DNA from: Fidelibacterota bacterium TCS55
GTDB taxonomy: Bacteria; Fidelibacterota; Marinisomatia; Marinisomatales; TCS55
Reading direction: 5' to 3'
Length of the DNA stretch: 14,108 nucleotides
Assembly: GCA_905182385.1 (NCBI GenBank)
Contig: CAJJBS010000097.1
Coordinates: 1 to 14,108, forward strand
Under the pieces are notes generated by a model that had not been told where the DNA came from, searched no databases, and was given only the letters and a program-made list of their open reading frames with translations. The translations under genes were made by a program, and so were the position numbers. Positions 1-7,638 of the stretch are shown piece after piece. Each line of letters opens with the position of its first letter. Positions within the stretch are counted from its first letter, which is position 1.

Positions 1-138
1 AATGCGTTCGGCTTTAGTTGCCCAAAACTCATCTCTGTGTTCGATAGAATTATTATATTTTTGATGGTACTCATCTATGGTTTTAACATGTGCCTTAGAT
101 GAAAAATTACTTGATGGCTTAAAAACTTTAGATTCCAA
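1..138 (-). CDS. acs: Acetyl-CoA synthetase, N-terminal fragment (runs off window start)
   Basis: Only the first 46 codons are inside the window. The translation has the acetyl-CoA synthetase N-terminal (ACAS_N) pattern: FKPSSNFSSKAHVKTIDEY near the start, then YNNSIEHRDEFWATKAERI, matching the family's 'eYeelYe.SiedPe.FWae.A' consensus. The full enzyme would activate acetate to acetyl-CoA through an acetyl-AMP intermediate in the cytosol. The start is taken as TTG at 138-136. No ATG is in frame upstream, and a GGAGGAG ribosome binding site lies just before the TTG. The gene is 41 bases downstream of the SH3b protein gene on the same strand. Propionyl-CoA or acetoacetyl-CoA synthetases share this N-terminal domain, and the AMP-binding core that would separate them is outside the window. 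Confidence 0.77.
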   Translation of the reverse strand, partial: MESKVFKPSSNFSSKAHVKTIDEYHQKYNNSIEHRDEFWATKAERI

Positions 139-140
139 AA

Positions 141-147
141 CTCCTCC
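141..147 (-). promoter_or_regulatory. Shine-Dalgarno sequence deciding the TTG start of acs
   Basis: The minus strand reads GGAGGAG, ending two bases before TTG at 138-136 (GGAGG itself is four bases away). It is the strongest Shine-Dalgarno match noticed in the window and is the reason for choosing the TTG start. Confidence 0.6.
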
Positions 148-179
148 AGATTAAAATAATATTTACAGATTAAATTTAG

Positions 180-1091
180 TTATATATCTTTAATAGTAAC
201 ATGCTTATGCAATATCCAACCATTTACATTTTTATACTTTTCTTGCATTTCTAAAAATACTTTTACTCTTCCAAAAAGTCTATCACCTGCAACTTTAGAA
301 ACTACAACTTGGTCACCTAAGTTTAGTAAAAATAATACGGACGATCCATTCTCTGGACCTACTCTAAAGGGAACAAGATCTTGCATTACATTATAAATGG
401 CTTCACCTTTATCTAATTTTAGAGAAGATAATTCAATAATTTTTTCAGATGTACCTTCTATAATATTAACTCCTCTTTTATATAGTTGAAATTTGCCCTC
501 AGTATTAATAGAAATTATAATAGGATAATCTATATCACGTTTTAGTGGAACTCTTAATCTACTGTACCCAAGGCTATCTGAATTTGAATAAGAGAGAAGG
601 ATTCCATTTTGAAAAGCTTCTATTTTACAATTTGGAATTGGCTTACCAGAGTCCTTATCCAAAATGGTTAATTTTATTATATCTGCAGGTTTTAATACTT
701 CGAATTGGGTTAAAATAATCTCATTTTTAACTTTATTAAACATTCGATATTGAATTGAATATTTACCACCCAATGGTTCCAACTTAGCAATATTGCCTAG
801 TGAGTCTGGACTCAATATATTTATGGGGAGTACAATTTGAATTGGTTCGCCAGGAAAAAATAATTTTTGAATAAATGGTTCTGCTGAATGACTTCTTTCA
901 TAGATACTAAAACGATATGCTGTAGGAGCCGTATCAATTATATTTATTATTGCAGATATAGTGACTATTTCAGCTTCTTGAGATTTGCTAATTTCAAAAG
1001 TTTCAACATTTAATGTATCATTTTGAGCTAAACCTAACGTTAGAATGAAAAATAGAACATAATATTTATAATAATTAGTTTGTCTTGCCAT
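180..1091 (-). CDS. Exported protein with C-terminal bacterial SH3 (SH3b) domain
   Basis: The chosen start is the internal ATG at 1091, giving 303 residues beginning MARQTNYYKYYVLFFILTLG. This is a compact signal peptide with probable cleavage near GLA/QND. An ATG at 1121 adds ten residues and lengthens the overlap with the upstream thioesterase gene from 17 to 47 bases, so it is less likely. The middle (LTILDKDSGKPIPNCKIEAF onward) resembles a CarboxypepD_reg-type beta-sandwich. The last ~70 residues resemble an SH3b domain: FRVGPENGSSVLFLLNLGDQ, then a GRVKV strand and NGWILHKHV, matching the usual 'vRsGPs..s.vi..l..Gd.v.v...GWv...yl'. SH3b domains often bind peptidoglycan or other envelope ligands. 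No catalytic domain is visible, so a periplasmic structural or binding role is the most that can be inferred. Confidence 0.6.
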   Translation of the reverse strand: MARQTNYYKYYVLFFILTLGLAQNDTLNVETFEISKSQEAEIVTISAIINIIDTAPTAYRFSIYERSHSAEPFIQKLFFPGEPIQIVLPINILSPDSLGNIAKLEPLGGKYSIQYRMFNKVKNEIILTQFEVLKPADIIKLTILDKDSGKPIPNCKIEAFQNGILLSYSNSDSLGYSRLRVPLKRDIDYPIIISINTEGKFQLYKRGVNIIEGTSEKIIELSSLKLDKGEAIYNVMQDLVPFRVGPENGSSVLFLLNLGDQVVVSKVAGDRLFGRVKVFLEMQEKYKNVNGWILHKHVTIKDI

Positions 1092-1470
1092 GGGCAATCT
1101 TTTTATAATTTCCAGCTTCATCTTTTTTTACAGCTACCATAACTAAAGTTGCAACACAAGCCAAACGTGAATCTGAATGTCTTCCTTCAGCATAAGCATC
1201 TACTTGAATTGTAAATGAAGTCTTTCCAACAGATATAATTGTTGCTAAAAAATTGACCCAATCACCTAAATAAACTGGTTCTTTAAATTCTACTTTATCT
1301 ATTGTTCTTGTTACAGCTCCATCAACATCAGTCCCTTTTAAAAATCTATGTGCTACTTTTGCAGCTGCTAAATCTACCCATGCTATCATTTGTCCTCCAA
1401 ATAATGTACTGACAACATTTATATGATCAGGCATAACAAACTGAGAATATTTTGCTGAAATAGTTTCCAT
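1075..1470 (-). CDS. Acyl-CoA thioesterase, hotdog fold (YciA/BACH-like)
   Basis: A 131-residue single-domain hotdog protein, the usual length for a YciA-type enzyme. HINVVSTLFGGQMIAWVDLA (residues 16-35) matches the family's 'N..G.lFGG.lm.wmD' active-site helix, with N18 and D33 in the positions of the usual polar catalytic residues. It is followed by the strand region TIDKVEFKEPVYLGDWVNF and by TSFTIQVDAYAE. The family hydrolyses acyl-CoA to free acid and CoA in the cytosol; chain-length preference cannot be read from sequence alone. The ATG start at 1470 is supported by an AGAGG site at 1481-1485. The stop overlaps the start of the exported SH3b gene. The gene lies 53 bases downstream of the MFS transporter gene, so a shared transcript is plausible but functionally unexplained. 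Confidence 0.85.
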   Translation of the reverse strand: METISAKYSQFVMPDHINVVSTLFGGQMIAWVDLAAAKVAHRFLKGTDVDGAVTRTIDKVEFKEPVYLGDWVNFLATIISVGKTSFTIQVDAYAEGRHSDSRLACVATLVMVAVKKDEAGNYKKIAHGKTN

Positions 1471-1480
1471 AGTAATAATT

Positions 1481-1485
1481 CCTCT
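1481..1485 (-). promoter_or_regulatory. Shine-Dalgarno sequence of the thioesterase gene
   Basis: The minus strand reads AGAGG ten bases before the ATG at 1470. It supports that start. It stands out because many genes in this window have no clear Shine-Dalgarno match. Confidence 0.5.
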
Positions 1486-1523
1486 ATTAATAAATATATA
1501 ATTAGGTTCTTAATTGCAAATTT

Positions 1524-2804
1524 TTATTCTTTTGATAAATATGCTTTTGCAATTTTTTCACCTTCATCCAAGTCAACTTTTCTAAGAATTAATCCGCCTG
1601 AAATGAAAAGTATAACAATCGATAAAATACCTATTCTTGGATTGCCAGTTACTAAGCCCACATAACCCATTAAAGGTGGACCTATAATTGCAGCAAATTT
1701 ACCTAACATATTATAAAACCCGTAAAATTGTGCAGCTTTTTCAATTGGAATTATACGAGCGTACATTGATCTACTTAAAGCTTGAATACCTCCCTGAAAA
1801 CAAGCAATCATTACAGCAATTATATAAAAATGCCATTCTTCTTTAACTAGTGCAGCACAAATAGTAATTGTTGAGTAACCTATAATTGCAGTATAAATAG
1901 CATTTTTTATACCAATTTTTGATGAGTACCAATTAAATACTAAAGTTGCAGGAAATGCAATAAACTGGACTAAAAGCAAAGCTGTTATTAATGAACTAGC
2001 CGTAAAACCAATACTTGTACCATAGTCAACAGCCATCCTAATTATTGTATCAACACCATCAATATATAGCCAGTATGCAAGTAGAAAGGTTGAAACAACT
2101 TTTAAATGTCTTATCTCTTTAATTGTTTTTAAAAGTTGAGACCAACCAGCAGAAATAGCTTTAGTAATACTTATTGGTGAATAATTAATAGGCTCTTTCA
2201 CAAAAATCATTATAGGTATAGAAAAAACACCCCACCAAATAGCGACAGTGATAAATGAGAGTCTTATAGCGGTAGCAGCATCAATAATTCCAAACATTGA
2301 AGGTTTTAAATACATTAAGACGTTAACTAAAAAAAGCAAACCTCCACCTATATAACCAAAAGCAAAACCTAAAGAAGAAGTGTAATCTATTTTCTCTTTT
2401 GAAGCAATACTTGGAAGTAATGAATCATAAAAAATATTACTCGACATATGCCCAATAGATGCAATGATATAAAACAGTACAGCTAATTGCCATTGACCTT
2501 GATTCACCATCCATAAAGATCCCGTACCAATAATACCTAAGAATGCAAATAACATTAGAAACTTCTTTTTTGCAGAACCACGATCAGCTATAGCACCAAG
2601 AAATGGTGCAAGTGCTGCAACAATAATAGAAGCTCCAGAATTTGCGAGTCCTAAGTACCATGTACTTAAAGTTACACTGTCTGTAGTTGACCAATACTCT
2701 TTAAAGAATAGAGGAAAGAAACCAGCCATAACTGTTGTTGAAAACGCACTGTTTGCCCAATCGTATAAAGACCAAGCAAATATGGATTTTTTTGAATTAA
2801 TCAT
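1524..2804 (-). CDS. MFS transporter, UMF1/Atg22-like family
   Basis: A 426-residue polytopic membrane protein with about twelve hydrophobic segments. The N-terminus WSLYDWANSAFSTTVMAGFF is the hallmark of the UMF1/Atg22 ('vacuole effluxer-like') MFS family. Other matches are APFLGAIADRGSAKKKFL (the loop 2-3 MFS motif) and GGIQALSRSMYARIIP followed by FYGFYNMLGKFAAIIGPPL in the C-terminal half, both typical of the family. It sits in the inner membrane. Yeast Atg22 exports amino acids from the vacuole, but substrates of the bacterial members are mostly unknown, so none is assigned. There is no clear Shine-Dalgarno sequence before the ATG at 2804; the start is fixed by the alignment of the first motif. 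It lies 33 bases downstream of the outer-membrane protein gene and 53 bases upstream of the thioesterase. Confidence 0.85.
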   Translation of the reverse strand: MINSKKSIFAWSLYDWANSAFSTTVMAGFFPLFFKEYWSTTDSVTLSTWYLGLANSGASIIVAALAPFLGAIADRGSAKKKFLMLFAFLGIIGTGSLWMVNQGQWQLAVLFYIIASIGHMSSNIFYDSLLPSIASKEKIDYTSSLGFAFGYIGGGLLFLVNVLMYLKPSMFGIIDAATAIRLSFITVAIWWGVFSIPIMIFVKEPINYSPISITKAISAGWSQLLKTIKEIRHLKVVSTFLLAYWLYIDGVDTIIRMAVDYGTSIGFTASSLITALLLVQFIAFPATLVFNWYSSKIGIKNAIYTAIIGYSTITICAALVKEEWHFYIIAVMIACFQGGIQALSRSMYARIIPIEKAAQFYGFYNMLGKFAAIIGPPLMGYVGLVTGNPRIGILSIVILFISGGLILRKVDLDEGEKIAKAYLSKE

Positions 2805-2837
2805 TTAAGTAATCAAGTAATGATAGAATATAGTTTT

Positions 2838-3980
2838 TTACCATGCTTGAAAGTAAGAACTGATTTTTATCCATGAAGAAGTGTAACCATAAGTATGATA
2901 AGTTAAATATGATAAATACCAACTAGCACCTAACTCTAATTCAAATGGAATTGGACCAACTTGATTGAATGGATCCATGTTAAGAAAATTCAATCTAATA
3001 AATTGAGTTGATAATCCTTTTTTAGTATCATAGTTATTATTTGAACTCATCCAAGAATTCCATTCTTTACTATTAGAAAAATATTGATCTCGACCAGACA
3101 ACATCCAATCCATACCAGAAGAAAAAAATATACGGTTGGGTAACAACTCTAATTGACCTTGAATTGATAAATAAATTTGTTTTCCTTGCTCAAATAGAAC
3201 AGAATTCCCAATAGCTTTAGAAATTGAGTCCATTCCAGTTTCTTCAATCCATAGAAATGAGTAAGATGGATTAATAATCTCTCTATTAAAAGAAGATAAA
3301 CTAAATAACCAATTAATATTAATAAGCCTACCTTTAATTCTTCGGTAAAATTCACCAAAAAGGTTACCTCTCCATTCTGTAAGTCCATTACTAATAGGTA
3401 ATTCCTTAAACTGATTTGGGATTCCATTATCATCAACATCTTTAGGGTAGTATTTTCTCAAACTTTGTCCAAAAGGAAATGTTGCCTCTAAACCACCATA
3501 GATTGAATATTTATTTTTTCCACCTCGCCATACAGGGTTTCCAATAAATAATGTTTTCATTCCAATAGTAACATTCCCTAAACCTGCATTAGATTTATTT
3601 TTTGGAAAATAATATTGCATTAGATTTTCTATAATTAGAGTATTGGAGTCAGATGATATCGACCATATATGATTTTGGTTAAATTCTTGAACTATTGGAA
3701 TATTTAAAATAAAAGTTGACTCATCTGAGAAGCCATATTCTAACTTATATTCATTTATATTAACTGTATGTTTCCAATATTGATTAATAGAATAATCAAT
3801 ATCATTAAATTTGTATTTTAAATCTTTCAAGCCTTCTTCGCCATCATACCCAATCCATTTACCTGCAGAAATATTTTTATTATACGATACACGCCAAACA
3901 TTTTGGGGAATGGTAAAATGTGTTTGACTAAAAACCAAAGATGAAAAATAAGTAAATAAGAAAAAAACTTTAATCTTCAT
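2838..3980 (-). CDS. Putative outer-membrane beta-barrel protein of unknown function
   Basis: A 380-residue protein that I do not recognise. It starts MKIKVFFLFTYFSSLVFSQ, a clear signal peptide with probable cleavage around FSQ/THF. The rest is rich in alternating aromatic and polar beta-strands with Gly and Asn turns: YKLEYGFSDESTFILNIPI, GLGNVTIGMKTLF, YSIYGGLEATFPFG and FELELGASWYLSYL. It ends in ...SYFQAW, a C-terminal aromatic residue typical of outer-membrane barrels. A DVDDNGIPN stretch around residues 180-190 could form an acidic, metal-binding-type turn. The ATG overlaps the NamZ-like stop by four bases (ATGA), so the two are probably translated together and both exported. Transport and structural roles both remain possible. 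Confidence 0.6.
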   Translation of the reverse strand: MKIKVFFLFTYFSSLVFSQTHFTIPQNVWRVSYNKNISAGKWIGYDGEEGLKDLKYKFNDIDYSINQYWKHTVNINEYKLEYGFSDESTFILNIPIVQEFNQNHIWSISSDSNTLIIENLMQYYFPKNKSNAGLGNVTIGMKTLFIGNPVWRGGKNKYSIYGGLEATFPFGQSLRKYYPKDVDDNGIPNQFKELPISNGLTEWRGNLFGEFYRRIKGRLININWLFSLSSFNREIINPSYSFLWIEETGMDSISKAIGNSVLFEQGKQIYLSIQGQLELLPNRIFFSSGMDWMLSGRDQYFSNSKEWNSWMSSNNNYDTKKGLSTQFIRLNFLNMDPFNQVGPIPFELELGASWYLSYLTYHTYGYTSSWIKISSYFQAW

Positions 3981-5287
3981 TTATAAATTAAAAACTGCTG
4001 ACGAAATTCATTGAATTTCAATACATCCTTAAGCCATAAAGGTGGAAGATAGTTTGCGGGTTTTCCTTGCGCAGCAAAAATACGTAATTGACTATGACCA
4101 TATAGCATATCTATACGGTTTAGTTCATCCCATTTAAATTGTCGAGGATACAGTTGTTGAGCGAGAACCATAATTGCTGTAGCAGTTGCTATGGGATCAA
4201 ATCGATCTGGATCTGTAATGAAAATATCTATACCACTACAAACTTTATTAACATGTAAAGGTATCACTTTATCTTCTAGTTTTTTTCTCGGCACATATTC
4301 GACTACACGAAATTCAACTCCAGGTAATTTTAATTGAATAATTTTTTCATATAAATGAAACCCAGACAGCCAAGGTGCTCCTATTCGCAAATAAGGTCGA
4401 TCAGTTCCACGACCATCATTTAAATTCGAACCTTCTATCAAACCAAATCCAACATATGCTAAGTTTGTTCTAATAGACTTTATTTGAGGTTGTGGATTAA
4501 TCCAGGGATGTTCAGATTTATCAAGCCAGTAAGATCGTTTCCAATTTGCCATAGGTATTATTGTAAGATTTGTTCTTTTTAGATTTTTTATCCATCCCAT
4601 TTCATTTGCCATAACCGCCATTTCACCTATTGTCATCCCATGACGAATTGGTACGATATGATAACCTTCAAATGATTGAAATTGAGGACGAACAACTGGT
4701 CCATCTACTCTATCACCTCTTAAAGGATTTGGCCTATCTAATATTATTACAGGAGTACTAAATTCACTCGCAACTTCTAAAATTTTTGTCATTGTAGCTA
4801 TGTAGGTAGAAAAACGTACGCCTGTATCTTGAATGTCAATTAAGATTAGATCAAGACCTCTCATAGCCCATTCCGGAGGTTTTATGTTTCGACCAAAGAC
4901 TTCAACAATGCGGGCATTGTAAATTGGATCATATTTTTGATCACCTTGTAATTTAAATTGATTATTTTGCTCAGCAAATAATCCATATTGTGGAGTAAAA
5001 ATAATTTTAACATCTATTTTAGGATGTATCTTCATTAAATCAAGTAAATGTTGCCCCTTACGATTAACTGCAGTTTGATTCGTAAAAACACCTATAGTTT
5101 TTCCATAAAGAGGTTTGAAATCCATCTGCTCTAAAACATCTAATCCATAAAAGATAGAAGGATGAAATGAAAGGTCTGGAACAGGCATAACAATGCTATG
5201 TTTGAATTGTTGGGCAAATAATGCAGAAAAACAAATAAATGCTTTTAAAAAGATACGCCCGTTAAAGTTTTTTTGTTTCATCAACAT
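3977..5287 (-). CDS. NamZ-like exported protein (DUF1343, GH171-type), with altered active-site motifs
   Basis: A 436-residue DUF1343 protein. The family includes NamZ, an exo-beta-N-acetylmuramidase that removes terminal MurNAc from peptidoglycan fragments. Residues 1-26 form a signal peptide ending ALFAQ. Family framework motifs in order are GVFTNQTAVN (66-75), DLILIDIQDTGVRFSTYI (146-163), LDRPNPLRGDRVDGP (183-197), SFEGYHIVPIRHGMTIGE (205-222), GLIEGSNLNDGRGTDRP (282-298) and GAPW (303-306). Two normally invariant spots differ. The usual PEHG reads PQYG (99-102), and the usual PSPN reads PQPQ (265-268). The substrate may therefore differ, or catalysis may be weak or lost. The gene lies 25 bases after alr and overlaps the outer-membrane gene by ATGA. 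The start may be this ATG or the one two codons later; neither has a good Shine-Dalgarno sequence. Confidence 0.82.
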   Translation of the reverse strand: MLMKQKNFNGRIFLKAFICFSALFAQQFKHSIVMPVPDLSFHPSIFYGLDVLEQMDFKPLYGKTIGVFTNQTAVNRKGQHLLDLMKIHPKIDVKIIFTPQYGLFAEQNNQFKLQGDQKYDPIYNARIVEVFGRNIKPPEWAMRGLDLILIDIQDTGVRFSTYIATMTKILEVASEFSTPVIILDRPNPLRGDRVDGPVVRPQFQSFEGYHIVPIRHGMTIGEMAVMANEMGWIKNLKRTNLTIIPMANWKRSYWLDKSEHPWINPQPQIKSIRTNLAYVGFGLIEGSNLNDGRGTDRPYLRIGAPWLSGFHLYEKIIQLKLPGVEFRVVEYVPRKKLEDKVIPLHVNKVCSGIDIFITDPDRFDPIATATAIMVLAQQLYPRQFKWDELNRIDMLYGHSQLRIFAAQGKPANYLPPLWLKDVLKFNEFRQQFLIYK

Positions 5288-5312
5288 AAAATTCTAATAT
5301 AATTTAGTAGAA

Positions 5313-6419
5313 TTATCCCTTATAAATTCTTTGTGTTCTACCACCAATTGCTGTTGCAAGTACATATGGTGTAGTTTTTAATGCGCTTGCAATTGTTTCA
5401 AAACGAATCTCATCACTTCCATCTTTACCTATCATTAGAACATTATCATCTATTTTTGGAATAACATTACCAAAATCTACCATAAATTGATCCATACAAA
5501 TTCGGCCTGCAATATTATATTTATTACCATTATAACATATATATCCATCCTCAAACCAACTCCTTGGAAAACCATCTGCAAATCCACATTGGACAACAAC
5601 AATATTAGTTTTCGAAGTAGTCTTGTAAGCACACCCATAGCTTACAAATGTATTTTTTGGCACTGACCTTATACTTACAATTGGTGCTTTGAAATTCAAT
5701 ACTGGTTTAACAGGTAATATTTTTTCAAGTTCATTACTAGGTAACGCTCCATAAAGGAGCATGCCAACTCTAGTTATATTGCAATAATCTTGTTCTATAT
5801 TTAGTGTAGCGCCACTATTTGAAAAGTGAATATTTTTAATTGGATAATCTAATTTTTGAGTTAAATCCAATATCCGTTTGAACTTTTCTTCTTGATCAAC
5901 AGCATATGAAAAATCTCCTTCATCAGCTGTTGCAAAATGCGAATAAATTCCTTCGCATTTTATTTCAGAATGTTTAATTAATAATTCTATAAGATCATTA
6001 AATGAATCGATACTAAAACCTAGTCTAGTCATTCCTGTATCTACTTTAATATGGATTCTAGGTATAGTATTTGTTTCTTTATGAAAATCAATTAATGGAG
6101 CGATATGAGAGATATCTGAAATATTTAATATTAAATTATTTTTAACAGCTTCATTCAACCTAAAAGGATCAAGAGCACTAAATACTAGGATATCTGATTT
6201 GATGCCAGCATTGCGAAGTTCAATACCTTCTTCTATTGAAAAGACACCAAAAAAATCACAACCATGATTTTCTAAAGCTAAAGAACAAGGTACACTACCA
6301 TGGCCATAGCCATTAGCTTTAACAACAGCCATTATTCTTTTTCCATTTAAAAATTTTTGAATTATACTAAAATTTGACTTTAAATGATCAAGGTTTATAA
6401 TTGCTTTTGGCCCTCTCAT
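5313..6419 (-). CDS. alr: Alanine racemase
   Basis: A 368-residue PLP enzyme that interconverts L- and D-alanine and so supplies D-Ala for peptidoglycan. The PLP lysine is K34 in AVVKANGYGHG, at the end of the first strand of the N-terminal TIM barrel. KVDTGMTRLGF (125-135) and the Arg of ITRVGMLLYG (215-224) match phosphate- and cofactor-contacting segments. The second catalytic base is Tyr261 in FVSYGCAY, in the C-terminal beta domain. GFADGFPRSW and RICMDQFMVD (306-315) are the usual late motifs. Length is normal and nothing appears missing. The gene lies 14 bases after the deoxyribosyltransferase-like gene and 25 bases before the NamZ-like gene. The latter pairing is sensible for cell-wall metabolism. 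YggS-type PLP proteins are excluded because they lack the C-terminal domain. Confidence 0.95.
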   Translation of the reverse strand: MRGPKAIINLDHLKSNFSIIQKFLNGKRIMAVVKANGYGHGSVPCSLALENHGCDFFGVFSIEEGIELRNAGIKSDILVFSALDPFRLNEAVKNNLILNISDISHIAPLIDFHKETNTIPRIHIKVDTGMTRLGFSIDSFNDLIELLIKHSEIKCEGIYSHFATADEGDFSYAVDQEEKFKRILDLTQKLDYPIKNIHFSNSGATLNIEQDYCNITRVGMLLYGALPSNELEKILPVKPVLNFKAPIVSIRSVPKNTFVSYGCAYKTTSKTNIVVVQCGFADGFPRSWFEDGYICYNGNKYNIAGRICMDQFMVDFGNVIPKIDDNVLMIGKDGSDEIRFETIASALKTTPYVLATAIGGRTQRIYKG

Positions 6420-6433
6420 CTAAATGATTAAAC

Positions 6434-6892
6434 TTAATATTTTTCTACTAAAAATGATTTTAAAGAATCAAAATCTGAAAATATTTCTGTACTACAAGCC
6501 ATAATCCAACCGCTTAAATCTTTAAGTTCTAATTTATTTACTAAAAAAACTGGTTTATTACTTTCATAGGCGATAGTTACTTCGGCATGGGTTCCAGCAC
6601 CTTTCAGAACATTTTCATCCCACAAGCAAATAATATAATCACATTTATTTCTTACTATATCAATATCTCTATCGACACATATTTTAATAAAATCTATATA
6701 TTCCTCGATATTAGTTTTTTTCCATTCACGATAAGATTCAGCTCCATGACTCTTCATTAAATTTTCTGATTCAACTACAGGATTGAGTACTTTATGGTTA
6801 ATATTAATATCTAGCCATAATGTTAAATCTTTTCTCCAACCAGCACCTTCATCGCTTGAAAATTCCATGGCGCCAGATAAGTAAGCTATCAT
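6434..6892 (-). CDS. Nucleoside 2-deoxyribosyltransferase-like protein
   Basis: A 152-residue protein from the ATG at 6892. It begins MIAYLSGAMEFSSDEGAGWR, an N-terminal 'YlSGam' strand-loop typical of the nucleoside 2-deoxyribosyltransferase / DUF4406 superfamily. CDYIICLWD (84-92) and GAGTHAEVTIAYESNKPV (98-115) match the family's 'aD.viaild....GT..Ei.yA...gkPV', with Glu104 in the catalytic glutamate position. Known members exchange the base of deoxynucleosides or hydrolyse (deoxy)nucleotides, but the substrate here cannot be assigned. A longer frame begins at 6976. The 6892 start is preferred because it forms an ATGA overlap with the permease stop and places the first core strand at the N-terminus. 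Some toxin-like and nucleotide-signal-degrading proteins share this fold. Confidence 0.72.
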   Translation of the reverse strand: MIAYLSGAMEFSSDEGAGWRKDLTLWLDININHKVLNPVVESENLMKSHGAESYREWKKTNIEEYIDFIKICVDRDIDIVRNKCDYIICLWDENVLKGAGTHAEVTIAYESNKPVFLVNKLELKDLSGWIMACSTEIFSDFDSLKSFLVEKY

Positions 6893-7638
6893 TGTTTTAA
6901 TTTTCTCTTTAATAAAGTTCCATTCAACCAAGTCCAAAACAAAGATACAAAAATAGGTATACTTATTAATTCCCAATTAATAATATTAAAAAATAAAATA
7001 TTTCTAAGTTCTGATAGAGTAATACTTAATGGATTATATGATAGAATTAGGCCAATTTTTTGAGGAAATAAATCAAAACTAATTATGAAACCATTTCCAA
7101 AAACAATGAAAAAGAATAAAAAAATTGAAACAGATAAAAAAGTAAAAATCCGTTCGGATATTATTGAAAAAGTAACAATAATATTTGCGAGTAAAAAAGT
7201 ATAGATAAAAGTAAAAATTGGTGTGATTAAAAATATCTTCCAACTTAACGGTTCAACAATAAGTATGCTTAAAATTATCATAGCAATAATTACATACATA
7301 AATGATTCAATTATTGAAGTAATTATAAAACCGATAATTAAATGAGTTTTACTAAAAGGCGCTAAAGTAATTGGTAAAAAAGAGATTTTGTGAATTCTTA
7401 AATCAAAAAAATCTCTATATATAATAGCAAATGTTGACGATGAAGCTATGAAAAAAATAATGGCCGGAAAAACCCAAATCTCGTAAGCAACATTGATAGA
7501 AGAAACAGGTAAAATATTTTCCATTACCTTTGTAATTGAAAAATGAAATATAATTGGAAATAATATTATAAAAGAAATAGTTGAAATAAAACGATGCTTT
7601 AGCAACCAATATCGTCTAAGTAGCAATGCTTTAATCAA
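6889..7638 (-). CDS. ABC-2-type transporter permease
   Basis: A 249-residue, very hydrophobic protein with about six transmembrane segments, roughly at residues 18-34, 53-74, 100-128, 133-158, 166-188 and 223-241. It has short loops and a basic C-terminus (LLKRKLKQ). It has the size and layout of ABC-2 membrane subunits, which pair with a separate ATPase. The start is TTG at 7638-7636, which overlaps the ATPase stop as TTGA, with AGGA nine bases upstream; no in-frame ATG gives a better start. The stop overlaps the next gene as ATGA. Its partner is almost certainly the adjacent ATPase. No substrate can be read from sequence. The N-terminal RRYWLLKHRFISTI resembles the amphipathic entry helix of ABC-2 permeases. 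Confidence 0.78.
   Translation of the reverse strand: MIKALLLRRYWLLKHRFISTISFIILFPIIFHFSITKVMENILPVSSINVAYEIWVFPAIIFFIASSSTFAIIYRDFFDLRIHKISFLPITLAPFSKTHLIIGFIITSIIESFMYVIIAMIILSILIVEPLSWKIFLITPIFTFIYTFLLANIIVTFSIISERIFTFLSVSIFLFFFIVFGNGFIISFDLFPQKIGLILSYNPLSITLSELRNILFFNIINWELISIPIFVSLFWTWLNGTLLKRKLKQ

Noticed and set aside
3149..3439. 96-codon minus-strand frame
   Set aside because: Shadow frame inside the outer-membrane protein gene, with no family-like motif.
6893..6976. Upstream extension of the deoxyribosyltransferase-like frame (28 extra residues from an ATG at 6976)
   Set aside because: It lies inside the permease gene. The extra residues are not family-like, and the ATG at 6892 forms a neat ATGA overlap and starts exactly at the first core strand.
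7415..7609. 64-codon minus-strand frame
   Set aside because: Alternative frame within the permease gene, with composition explained by AT-rich coding.
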